A stretch of 12,083 nucleotides of DNA from contig JAFQVE010000041.1 in the NCBI GenBank assembly GCA_017408185.1, positions 1 through 12,083 on the forward strand. The letters run 5' to 3'. The notes beneath the pieces are model-generated. The model ran no database searches, was not told where the DNA came from, and was given only the letters and a program-made list of their open reading frames with translations. The DNA is from Oscillospiraceae bacterium (GTDB taxonomy: Bacteria; Bacillota_A; Clostridia; Oscillospirales; JAAYXM01). Every line of letters begins with the position of its first letter. The stretch's first letter is position 1. Both the position numbers and the translations under genes were made by a program. Positions 7,458-12,083 of this stretch are shown piece after piece.

Positions 7458-7971
7458 CGGCATCACCGCCTTTGGCATAACGGAAAGAATGACCTTTTGC
7501 CGTTCTCCGTTTGCCGCTTAATACTGAATCTATATGTCTTGTCCCGAAATATGCCTCCGCTTTTGAGATGCTTACGAATTGCATCATAGCTCCCGTCTCC
7601 ACATTTGTTGCTATAATCGGCTTGCGCTCATGTCCCCACGGAGTCAACGCTTTCCGCACTACCGCATGTTATGTGTTTTCGGACGAGCTTACCCACTCCA
7701 AATTCTCCACTCGGTTGTTTTCTCTGTTTCCGTCTTTGTGGTTTACCTCAGGCTTGCCATCAACCATCGGAATAAAAGCTTTCGCCACCGCTCTGTGGAC
7801 ATATTCTCTGCCGATTGGCTTGTTGTTCTCGTAGAAGGTTATCTTCCTATATCCGTGTCCCATACTGCTTCCGTAGCTTACCTTACCCGTGCGCTCGTTG
7901 CGGATGCGACCATGATTGCTTACGGAATACTTTCCTTCATACCCTTTAACATCTGTCCATAACTCCGTCAT
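7444..7971 (-). pseudogene. HNH homing-type endonuclease (NUMOD4-HNH-NUMOD1-like), split by a TAA
   Basis: The first segment (7971-7669, 100 residues, AAGGAG 8 bases upstream) has a NUMOD4-like start (LWTDVKGYEGKYSVSNHGRI). It then has the HNH_3 core VHRAVAKAF and EVNHKDGNRENNRVENLEWV. It ends at SSSENT with TAA (7669-7671). In the same frame the next codons read HAVVRKALTPWGHERKPI. They continue for about 75 codons into a NUMOD1-like DNA-binding module (IIATNVETG, SISKAEAYFGTRHIDSVLSG, GHSFRYAK) that ends at 7444. Family members commonly read ENTKHA or ENTQHA here, so one base change explains the stop. The truncated product keeps the nuclease core but loses the tail recognition module. The gene sits between terS and terL, and the terL start lies inside its end. 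Confidence 0.85.
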
Positions 7972-7999
7972 GTCTATGTCTCCTTTTTAAGTGTGACAA

Positions 8000-8302
8000 T
8001 TATTCAGCCCATTCTGCAAGCTCTCCTTCAAACCTAACCACTGTAGCTCCTGTATTCTCTATGGTGCCGTCAACATCTACGGCTTGCTTTGCTTTGCCAT
8101 ACTGTGCTTCGTAGAAGAATTTCCATATATCCGTCTGTATCTTCTTCGGAGTATCAGGATCTAAAGCTATAGCGCGGAGCTTATCCGGAGCTTCGTTTGC
8201 GTACTTCTCGATAACGTCAGGCTTTTTCGGTCTCCCTCCGGGATTGCCACTCTTCCCTTTCGTAAAACGCCCTGTTTTGTCCCTGTTCTCAGGCTCTGCC
8301 AT
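8000..8302 (-). CDS. Terminase small subunit-like protein (DUF5681 type)
   Basis: The frame encodes 100 residues. I choose the ATG at 8302 (MAEPENRDK) over the in-frame GTG at 8311 because AGAGG lies 8 bases before the ATG. Residues 10-27 read KTGRFTKGKSGNPGGRPK, the hallmark of the DUF5681 family, which frequently sits in the small-terminase slot of phages. The following helix-rich part (DVIEKYANEAPDKLRAIALD, then KKIQTDIWKFFYEAQYGK) fits an oligomerising DNA-recognition subunit. It is the first gene after the terminator at about 8400 and precedes the endonuclease and terL. The role as DNA-recognition subunit is inferred from position and family. Confidence 0.8.
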   Translation of the reverse strand: MAEPENRDKTGRFTKGKSGNPGGRPKKPDVIEKYANEAPDKLRAIALDPDTPKKIQTDIWKFFYEAQYGKAKQAVDVDGTIENTGATVVRFEGELAEWAE

Positions 8303-8322
8303 AGCTCTCACCTCTTTTCTGC

Positions 8323-8351
8323 ATCATACAATAACACGATTGACGCAATAA
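8323..8351 (-). promoter_or_regulatory. Weak candidate promoter for the packaging/head operon
   Basis: On the minus strand TATGAT (8328-8323) is one change from a sigma-A -10 box and lies 21 bases before the small-terminase ATG, in AT-rich DNA after a terminator. The hexamer 17 bases upstream is TTATTG, a poor -35; TTGCGT is better but only 14 bases away. The position is logical but the sequence evidence is weak. Confidence 0.25.
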
Positions 8352-8392
8352 AAATCCACTCTTAAGGGGAATTTTGAAAATTTTTTTGAAAA

Positions 8393-8419
8393 CAAAAAAG
8401 GAAGGCGTTTAACCTTCCT
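8393..8419 (-). terminator. Intrinsic terminator closing the early gene block
   Basis: Read on the minus strand, AGGAAGG pairs perfectly with CCTTCCT around the loop TTAAACG, and six T follow directly. The first arm is formed by the last codons of the zinc-finger gene, and the loop holds its TAA. This is a textbook rho-independent terminator between the accessory genes and the terminase block. Confidence 0.8.
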
Positions 8420-8723
8420 CTTTCTTTCTCTTGATATATCGCTTCGTCACTTCTGACGCTCGCTTCTTTGTGCATTCAGGACAATACTTTGAATCCTTAC
8501 GTCCTGCCATGAACGTTTTTCCACATCCGGGTACAGTGCAGACGCATTCCACGCGTGGTCTGTGTCCTGTCTTCTTAGCTCCTTCTATGTATCCGGTGCC
8601 TTTCTTTTTCTCCGGTTTCGGCTCCGGAAGAGTGTATCCGTATTTCTCGACATACTCCCCGTATTTCATCCCGCGCTTGGAAGCTTCAACGGAGATAAGT
8701 TCAATCTGTTCCATTGTTGTCAC
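8409..8723 (-). CDS. Small zinc-finger phage protein (paralogue of the 10234-10722 product)
   Basis: The frame encodes 104 residues from a GTG at 8723, which has AAAGGGG 8 bases upstream; the ATG at 8744 has no ribosome site. The N-terminus (MTTMEQIELISVEASKRGMK, then YGEYVEKYG) is an amphipathic helix. A Lys/Pro linker follows, then a zinc ribbon with Cys at 62 and 67 (CTVPGC) and 81 and 84 (CPEC), and a basic tail TKRYIKRKKEEG. Nucleic-acid binding is likely; the target is unknown. It aligns along its whole length with the protein at 10234-10722, including the start, except for the linker, which there holds a repeat element. The stop codon forms part of a terminator. Confidence 0.75.
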   Translation of the reverse strand: MTTMEQIELISVEASKRGMKYGEYVEKYGYTLPEPKPEKKKGTGYIEGAKKTGHRPRVECVCTVPGCGKTFMAGRKDSKYCPECTKKRASEVTKRYIKRKKEEG

Positions 8724-8746
8724 TGCTTTCACCCCTTTCCTCATAC

Positions 8747-8788
8747 TTACACACGCCCGGCATACACCGTCCGTTTAACTCTCTTCAC
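8747..8788 (-). pseudogene. 13-codon remnant of a small phage gene
   Basis: A good ribosome site (AAAGGAG) precedes a GTG at 8788 that opens a frame of only 13 residues, MKRVKRTVYAGRV, before TAA. The opening matches, from memory, the N-terminus of small basic proteins found at this place in clostridial phages, which run to about 60-70 residues. I see no further part of such a protein downstream. It is best read as a truncated gene; a genuine leader peptide is the alternative. Confidence 0.35.
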
Positions 8789-8829
8789 CGTAAAAACTCT
8801 CCTTTCAGTCGTTTTTTAAGTGCAAAAAA

Positions 8830-9004
8830 TCACTCAAACAATACGTGGCTTCCGTCCTGAAGCGCTTTTTCTTCAAATCCCTTTTGCTTTGATGCTCTCC
8901 GCAAGCTCTGTCAGATCCCCGAGTTCCTTTCGCGGGTTGTCCGGATGCTGCTCAAGGCTTTCAACCGGAAGCCACACCAATTCACCTTTTACTTTTTCGA
9001 TCAT
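8830..9004 (-). pseudogene. ParB-like nuclease-domain gene with its middle deleted
   Basis: The frame from ATG 9004 encodes 43 residues: [20 protein letters not shown], then [13 protein letters not shown] and TGA at 8873-8875. This is the first strand-helix unit of the ParB/Srx fold, which normally continues with a QxxxVxP strand and a GxxRxxA motif. Neither is present. In a shifted frame directly after the junction, 16 residues read [16 protein letters not shown] and stop at 8830. They resemble, from memory, the usual C-terminal tail of ParB-domain phage proteins. The locus is thus best explained as the two ends of a gene joined by an internal deletion, out of frame. Only a short inactive peptide can be made. 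Confidence 0.65.
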
Positions 9005-9026
9005 GATTTCATCTCTCCTTTTTCTT

Positions 9027-9170
9027 TTAAAACGTCACAACTGCATTCAGAACCGCAGCTGCAATCCAGTAAATAACCTTCCGCACGTCCCCCGATGCAG
9101 CGTATGTCACTGCCGCTCCGAGGTTGCACGCTATCAGAATTAACGGGAATATATATGTTTTGTCAAACAT
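9027..9170 (-). CDS. Small two-helix phage membrane protein
   Basis: This 47-residue gene has AAGGAG 8 bases before its ATG at 9170. Two hydrophobic segments are visible. Residues about 7-22 read [16 protein letters not shown] and residues about 32-47 read [16 protein letters not shown]. They are separated by the short polar turn ASGDVRK. That predicts a helical hairpin in the membrane with both ends on the same side. Small proteins of this design occur in early regions of clostridial phages, from memory; their role is not known. It sits between the DpnD-like gene and the ParB remnant. Confidence 0.65.
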   Translation of the reverse strand: MFDKTYIFPLILIACNLGAAVTYAASGDVRKVIYWIAAAVLNAVVTF

Positions 9171-9211
9171 CTTCTTCACTCCTTAAAATCGTTCTTTCTT
9201 GAATTGCGATT

Positions 9212-9367
9212 TCACTTAAACTCTTGTTCTACTAAATCACTGGCGTCCAGTATAAGTTCACAGTCATAATACATATTCTTAGCTTTAGTTATTGCTTCGT
9301 CATAACTGTCAGCCTCTACTTCGATTTTTCGTTTAAGAATTTCGGTTATTGTAATATCGTATTTCAT
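9212..9367 (-). CDS. DpnD/PcfM-like mini-protein
   Basis: A 51-residue frame reads MKYDITITEILKRKIEVEAD, then SYDEAITKAKNMYYDCELIL and DASDLVEQEFK. The pattern of an ITE(I/T)L strand, an (I/V)EVEA strand, an EAIxKxK helix and an (I/V)LDAxD turn fits the DpnD-PcfM C-terminal domain family, a small alpha-beta domain of unknown biochemical role. The family name comes from a gene in the DpnI restriction cassette of pneumococcus. Here its ATG shares one base with the stop of the methyltransferase-like ORF (TGATG), so the two are translationally coupled and share the same AT-rich composition. The link to a methyltransferase is suggestive, not proof of a restriction function. Confidence 0.65.
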   Translation of the reverse strand: MKYDITITEILKRKIEVEADSYDEAITKAKNMYYDCELILDASDLVEQEFK

Positions 9368-9762
9368 CAAATCACTACCAGTTTTGTATAGTCTGGCTTA
9401 ACTCCTTTTCTAAAAACAAAATGAGCATATTCGATACTGTCGGTACTACCCTTCTTTGGTTTATCATCTTTATTGAATTCTACACATCCAACATTATCTT
9501 TTTTGTCTACGAAAGACATTCTTTTACGATGAACAAAACACCATTCCGGCATATACTTTTCAAAGAATAGCTTGCGCTCTTCGCTACCAAAAAAATTTAA
9601 TCTAAGCAACATAATTACATAACCGCCATCAACAACATCGTTTATTGCTTTTTCAATAATATCTGTTGCTATAGCGAAAGGTGGGTTTGTGATTATTATC
9701 TCTGGCTCATAATCTTTTACGATTTTCTGTATTCGCTCATAGGTTTCATCATCCCCGCTCAC
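9367..9762 (-). CDS. DNA adenine methyltransferase-like ORF lacking the SAM-binding N-terminus
   Basis: The frame encodes 131 residues and starts at a GTG that overlaps the previous gene by 14 bases and has no well-spaced ribosome site. Residues 20-30 contain IIITNPPFAIA, the strand plus NPPF catalytic motif IV of N6-adenine methyltransferases. Helix and strand elements of that fold follow (IIEKAINDVVDGGYVIMLLR, later EYAHFVFRKG). The normal upstream part with motif I (a glycine-rich SAM loop) is absent: only 25 residues precede NPPF. It may be a 5'-truncated gene, or it may need a partner. GC is low: 21/60 at 9421-9480 and 18/60 at 9601-9660, against 33/60 at 4921-4980 in the portal gene. 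Recent transfer is likely. The enzyme is probably inactive alone. Confidence 0.65.
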   Translation of the reverse strand: MSGDDETYERIQKIVKDYEPEIIITNPPFAIATDIIEKAINDVVDGGYVIMLLRLNFFGSEERKLFFEKYMPEWCFVHRKRMSFVDKKDNVGCVEFNKDDKPKKGSTDSIEYAHFVFRKGVKPDYTKLVVI

Positions 9763-10231
9763 TCTCCATTTCTGCTAAAGTCCTTTCGATGTCGTAATCG
9801 TTGTAATACTTGCCCTCATCCAATTCAGGGCTTGTCCCTTTTGCCCTCAACCTCTCCGCAAACTCTTTCCGCGCTTCGGATTTGATTTCGCTATAAAGCA
9901 TTCCCAGAGGCGCAAAAGCTTCATTCTCTTTCTGCAACATCCTAATTTGCACATCTCGTTCCGCAAGCATTTCCGCGTGTTCTCGAATTGATTCCTTGAA
10001 TGCTTCAACCTCTGCCTTTGCAGAAGTCAAATCAGAAGTCAAATTTTGAGTTCTGCATTTTAGTTCTTCATTCTCTTCCTTTAGGATCTTGATGAGGTCT
10101 TTTATATCAGCATTTTTTTTGGAAATGCAGTTTCCGTTACTGTAGTGGTCGTGATAAGGACATTCCCTACAAGCAGGATATGATTGCATTTCACAACACT
10201 CCAACGCCGTTATAATCTCGTTTTCGTTCAT
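9749..10231 (-). CDS. Cys-motif coiled-coil phage protein of unknown function
   Basis: The frame encodes 160 residues. I take the ATG at 10231 (MNENEIITALECC) because GGGGTGA precedes it closely; the longer reading from 10315 lies inside the neighbouring zinc-finger gene. The N-terminus has a Cys cluster (C12, C13, C21, C24, C35, with CRECPYH) that could bind metal. Residues about 40-105 are a continuous charged heptad-like helix (IKILKEENEELK, ending MLQKENEAF), so a coiled coil and dimerisation are likely. The C-terminal part (IKSEARKEFAERLRAKG, then YDIERTLAEMES) is helical. The design ALECC...CxxCPY plus coiled coil is familiar from clostridial phage early regions, from memory, but no activity is known. 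Confidence 0.75.
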   Translation of the reverse strand: MNENEIITALECCEMQSYPACRECPYHDHYSNGNCISKKNADIKDLIKILKEENEELKCRTQNLTSDLTSAKAEVEAFKESIREHAEMLAERDVQIRMLQKENEAFAPLGMLYSEIKSEARKEFAERLRAKGTSPELDEGKYYNDYDIERTLAEMESERG

Positions 10232-10233
10232 TT

Positions 10234-10722
10234 TCACCCCGCCGGACACTCCTTTTTTCTTTTCATATATCGTTTTGTCGCCTCGTTCCTGCGTTTTTTC
10301 GCACACATCGGACAATACTTTGAATCGCGCCTCTTCGCAGAAAAGCGCTCACCGCAAACAGTGCATACAACCTCCACGGTTCTGAACTCCCGAAACGTTG
10401 CCGGCGCAACTGTAGCCTGTGGCTGCATCATAACATCCCCGCCCAAAGCCTTCCCCTTGAGGGGAAGGTGTCGCTGTATGGCGACGGATGAGGTGTCAAC
10501 TCTGAACTCATAACTCTTCTTTCGTCTCCGCAGCTGCTCGTTGATGCGCTTCCGTTCTCTTTCCTCAACCGCTTTCCGCGTTTCCGCAATCCGCTGTTCC
10601 TTTTTCGATGTCGGCTCCGGCTCTCCGAGCTGAGGATTGAACTTCTCTATGTACTCTCCGTATGTCATACCGTGCGCCCTCGCCTCCGCACACAGCTTTT
10701 CAATCTGTTGCATCGCGGTCAT
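10234..10722 (-). CDS. Zinc-finger phage protein carrying an in-frame palindromic repeat
   Basis: The frame encodes 162 residues from the ATG at 10722, which overlaps the stop of the DUF6906-like gene as ATGA; an ATG six bases upstream is possible. The start MTAMQQIEKLC matches MTTMEQIELIS of the paralogue at 8409-8723. The helical N-terminus is followed by a very basic helix (ERERKRINEQLRRRKK). A zinc ribbon follows, with C120, C123, C137 and C140 (CTVCG and CPMC), then the tail TKRYMKRKKE. Residues about 76-93 are encoded by a repeat element that also occurs in ssb and is missing from the paralogue. Nucleic-acid binding is likely; the biological role is unknown. Confidence 0.75.
   Translation of the reverse strand: MTAMQQIEKLCAEARAHGMTYGEYIEKFNPQLGEPEPTSKKEQRIAETRKAVEERERKRINEQLRRRKKSYEFRVDTSSVAIQRHLPLKGKALGGDVMMQPQATVAPATFREFRTVEVVCTVCGERFSAKRRDSKYCPMCAKKRRNEATKRYMKRKKECPAG
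10444..10497. repeat. Palindromic repeat element, copy 1 (in the zinc-finger gene)
   Basis: The core CCTTCCCCTTGAGGGGAAGG is a perfect 8-bp stem with a 4-base loop. It is followed by GTCGC...GCGAC, a second small stem, and the end GGATGAGGTGTC. The copy is 54 bases long. It shares a 27-base identical first part and a 12-base identical end with copy 2 at 10968. From memory, very similar sequences are abundant dispersed repeats in gut clostridial genomes. Confidence 0.8.
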
Positions 10723-10883
10723 TTCCATAATTCCTTTCTTATCGTCCTTGTTTTCTCCGTCAGCCGATGCACTATTACCAGCTCGTCCGTTGTCTCGCGC
10801 TCGACAAGCCAGTTTTCTACATTCAACCCCATTTTTGTTATAAGTTTCTTCTGCTTTACTGTCGGATTTTTCCCGTGTTTCAT
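10719..10883 (-). CDS. DUF6906-like mini-protein
   Basis: The frame encodes 54 residues. The ATG at 10883 is chosen because GAGGTG lies 6 bases before it and overlaps the ssb stop; upstream codons in the same frame run through ssb and a repeat and are not real. The sequence MKHGKNPTVKQKKLITKMGL, then NVENWLVERETTDELVIVHR and a short TRTIRKELWK tail, matches the pattern I know as DUF6906: a basic GKxPTxxQK helix, GLxxxNWLV, and a VIVHRxTxxxRTI strand. Its function is unknown. It lies between ssb and the zinc-finger gene, overlapping the latter by ATGA, so these are one translational unit. Confidence 0.75.
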   Translation of the reverse strand: MKHGKNPTVKQKKLITKMGLNVENWLVERETTDELVIVHRLTEKTRTIRKELWK

Positions 10884-10893
10884 ATCCGTCACC

Positions 10894-11358
10894 TCAAAAC
10901 GGCAGTTCGCTCTCGTCACCGATAAGCTCTTCCCAGTCTCCGTTATTGCTCGCCGGCAGTCCCGCCGCAAAGCCTTCCCCTTGAGGGGAAGGTGCCGAGG
11001 TTTGCGAGGCGGATGAGGTGTCCCCCTTCTTCTCAGCAAAGAATGCCTCGTCTGCAACGACTTCTACAGCAGTTCTGTTGTTGCCGTTCGCATCCGTCCA
11101 GTTTCTTGTCTGAAGCTTTCCGCTCACCGCTACAAGCTGACCTTTGGAAAACCACCGGCAGACGAACTCTGCCGTGCCTCTCCACGCAACGATGTTTATA
11201 AAATCAACAGTCTGCTGTGTGCGAACCTCGCCCGGCTCCGGTCTCTTCACTCCGCGGTCAACGGCAAGAGTGAACGTCGCCACCGAAATGTCCGCTGCCG
11301 TAGCTCGAAGCTCCGGATCGCGTGTGAGTCGCCCCATAAGAATTACTTTGTTTAACAT
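10894..11358 (-). CDS. ssb: Single-stranded DNA-binding protein with repeat-derived linker
   Basis: The frame encodes 154 residues; GAAGGAGA precedes the ATG. Residues 1-105 are a standard OB-fold SSB: MLNKVILMGRLTRDPELRAT, ISVATFTLAVDRG, VDFINIVAWRGTAEFVCRWF and KGQLVAVSGKLQTRNW. The acidic tip GDESELPF is the conserved tail that recruits replication and repair partners. SSB coats single strands during phage replication and recombination. The linker (residues 113-131, SASQTSAPSPQGEGF) is translated from a palindromic repeat element that also lies in the zinc-finger gene. Linkers of SSBs are disordered, so this is likely tolerated. The gene is intact. Confidence 0.95.
   Translation of the reverse strand: MLNKVILMGRLTRDPELRATAADISVATFTLAVDRGVKRPEPGEVRTQQTVDFINIVAWRGTAEFVCRWFSKGQLVAVSGKLQTRNWTDANGNNRTAVEVVADEAFFAEKKGDTSSASQTSAPSPQGEGFAAGLPASNNGDWEELIGDESELPF
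10968..11022. repeat. Palindromic repeat element, copy 2 (in ssb)
   Basis: The first 27 bases are the same as in copy 1, with the 8-bp stem CCTTCCCC/GGGGAAGG and loop TTGA. A variable middle of 16 bases (15 in copy 1) and the same end GGATGAGGTGTC follow. Total length is 55 bases. Both copies have the same orientation. The 1-base difference means the two host proteins start the element in the same frame but read the palindrome in different frames. Confidence 0.8.
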
Positions 11359-11495
11359 ATGTTTGCATCTCCTTCTTCATCATAAAAGCCGCACCGTTGA
11401 AGCACGTGCTCTGTAATCACGCACACTACCGCGCCCGCTCCGAACACGAGCGAAAACGCACCCACTATCACCAAAAAGCACTCTATGTAACTCAT
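11352..11495 (-). CDS. Small single-pass membrane protein
   Basis: This 47-residue gene has a perfect AAGGAGG 8 bases before its ATG at 11495, one of the best ribosome sites in the window, and overlaps the ssb start by 7 bases. Residues about 6-28 (CFLVIVGAFSLVFGAGAVVC, then VI) form one hydrophobic helix, followed by a polar tail TEHVLQRCGFYDEEGDA. A short N-terminus and a negatively charged tail suggest a small inner-membrane protein. No family is recognised. Overlap with ssb implies co-translation rather than a shared function. Confidence 0.6.
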   Translation of the reverse strand: MSYIECFLVIVGAFSLVFGAGAVVCVITEHVLQRCGFYDEEGDANIC

Positions 11496-11509
11496 TTTAA
11501 AATTCCTCC

Positions 11510-11695
11510 TTAGTTTGGAATAATAGAATATGGTTTTCTTTGCAGCTTGTCGTTTGCTATCTTCCGCGCGTCTGCCTGATAATTCCGGCAGAAGTTGCCG
11601 TACTCCACTTCATTCTTCAGAACGTGCATGCACGGCTGTATCTTGCAGAACTCACAAAGCTTATAGTCCTTTTTCTTCGGCTTCGGAAACGCCAT
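11510..11695 (-). CDS. Small Cys-rich phage protein, possible metal binder
   Basis: The frame encodes 61 residues. The ATG at 11695 is preferred over the one at 11722 because AAGAGGTGG lies 5 bases upstream of the former and none fits the latter. The N-terminus MAFPKPKKKDYK is basic. Then LCEFCKIQPC and a later C in GNFCRNYQAD give four Cys in a short span, enough for one metal site. The end ANDKLQRKPYSIIPN is basic. It is followed 15 bases later by the membrane-protein gene. Function unknown. Confidence 0.65.
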   Translation of the reverse strand: MAFPKPKKKDYKLCEFCKIQPCMHVLKNEVEYGNFCRNYQADARKIANDKLQRKPYSIIPN

Positions 11696-11733
11696 TTCTA
11701 CCACCTCTTGACTTAATTTCATTCTTTTGGTAA

Positions 11734-11748
11734 AATAACATTGTTATT
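11734..11748. promoter_or_regulatory. 15-bp perfect palindrome, possible operator
   Basis: AATAACA and TGTTATT flank a single central T, a 7+1+7 inverted repeat in an AT-rich gap upstream of the Cys-rich gene at 11510-11695. Size and symmetry suit a dimeric repressor site. I see only this copy and no convincing promoter around it, so the call is tentative. Confidence 0.3.
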
Positions 11749-11760
11749 AAATTTTTCTTT

Positions 11761-11801
11761 GCGGCTGTTTCCGGCGCCCACCGGAGCGGCCGCGCTTTTT
11801 T
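11761..11801 (+). terminator. Strong hairpin with T-run, oriented to the plus strand
   Basis: On the plus strand GCGGC pairs with GCCGC, and inside it TCCGG pairs with CCGGA around CGCCCA. G-T pairs and one bulge join them into a stem of about 13 pairs. Two bases later there are six T (11796-11801). On the minus strand the G-T pairs become mismatches and no T-run follows. It would stop transcription that runs against the phage genes. Confidence 0.4.
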
Positions 11802-12083
11802 ATTTCTCTTCATCAATCCATCCACAACGGATGTTGCAATCTTCCTTGCATCCGATGCAACACACTCTTCCGTCTGCCCTACAGCACGAACAGAGTCCGC
11901 TCGGGTTCTTTCCTGTAATACACTCCGGACGCCCTTGCTCGTCATCTTCCTCTGCCTCTTTCATCTCCGCAAAGAAGCCTTGCAAATAAAGCTCGTGAAG
12001 CTTTTTACCCTGAGATTTGATTTTGTTAAGCGTCTTGTCTGCAATTACGAGCTTCCCGAAGAAGTGAACGCCCACCGCTCCGA
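11800..12083 (-). CDS. Cys-rich C-terminal part of a phage protein (runs off right edge)
   Basis: The frame is open to the right edge. A GTG at 12075 exists, but the GGAG before it is only two bases away and the upstream codons stay open, so I read this as a 5'-truncated gene. The visible part has a helix (KTLNKIKSQGKKLHELYLQG, then FFAEMKEAEEDDE). The last 45 residues contain nine Cys, in CSCC, VCCIGC and CNIRCGW. That ending (CxxxCNxRCGW) is, from memory, a recurring metal-binding tail on different phage proteins of clostridia, including ParB-like and DNA-associated ones. The main domain is outside the window. Confidence 0.65.
   Translation of the reverse strand, partial: GAVGVHFFGKLVIADKTLNKIKSQGKKLHELYLQGFFAEMKEAEEDDEQGRPECITGKNPSGLCSCCRADGRVCCIGCKEDCNIRCGWIDEEK

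Noticed and set aside
7332..7671. Stop-codon reassignment as an explanation for the interrupted HNH and terL genes
   Set aside because: TAA and TGA both act as ordinary stops throughout the window, and terL also changes frame, which recoding cannot explain.
10884..11057. Long N-terminal extension of the 10719-10883 gene
   Set aside because: It would translate the repeat element and the end of ssb out of frame; the ATG at 10883 has a good ribosome site and matches the family start.
11661..11945. 94-codon minus-strand frame across the gap at 11723-11799
   Set aside because: It overlaps two better-supported Cys-rich genes in another frame and runs through the hairpin; no ribosome site and no family features.

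Overview
This window is a stretch of tailed-phage DNA, most likely a prophage or prophage remnant of a Gram-positive gut-type Clostridia/Firmicutes host. All genes I can support lie on the minus strand, so transcription runs from the right edge to the left edge. The host guess has three grounds. Purine-rich Shine-Dalgarno sites (AAGGAGG, AGAGGTG) precede most genes. A Prp-type protease and its NLQ-x-F substrate motifs are present, a system tied to Firmicutes-type ribosomal protein L27. Small phage families that I associate from memory with clostridial phages are present. No tRNA, CRISPR array, integrase or attachment site is visible.

Right part (about 12083-8400), early/accessory module: a cut-off Cys-rich protein, two small proteins (one Cys-rich, one membrane), a single-stranded DNA-binding protein, a DUF6906-like mini-protein, a zinc-finger protein, a coiled-coil protein, an AT-rich methyltransferase-like ORF lacking its SAM-binding part, a DpnD/PcfM-like mini-protein, a small two-helix membrane protein, a collapsed ParB-like gene, a 13-codon gene remnant, and a second zinc-finger protein related to the first. 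Many genes overlap by ATGA or a few bases. A clear intrinsic terminator closes this block at about 8393-8419.

Left part (about 8302-1), packaging and head module in canonical order: small terminase (DUF5681 type), HNH homing-type endonuclease, large terminase, portal, Prp-like cysteine protease, scaffold, N4-gp56-family major capsid protein, a small repeat-bearing protein, a small protein with a fibre-type N-terminal motif, and the start of a fibre-like protein with a long Ala-rich coiled coil.

The assembly logic is legible. The protease sits immediately upstream of the scaffold and capsid genes, and both of those proteins begin with a copy of the Prp cleavage motif, so the phage appears to carry its own head-maturation protease. 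Two palindromic repeat elements are embedded in frame in the SSB linker and in the first zinc-finger protein.

The window also shows damage. The large terminase is frameshifted by 5 extra bases exactly in Walker A, the HNH gene has an in-frame TAA, the ParB-like gene has lost its middle, and the methyltransferase lacks its N-terminus. Either this is a decaying prophage or, for the first two, the assembly should be checked.
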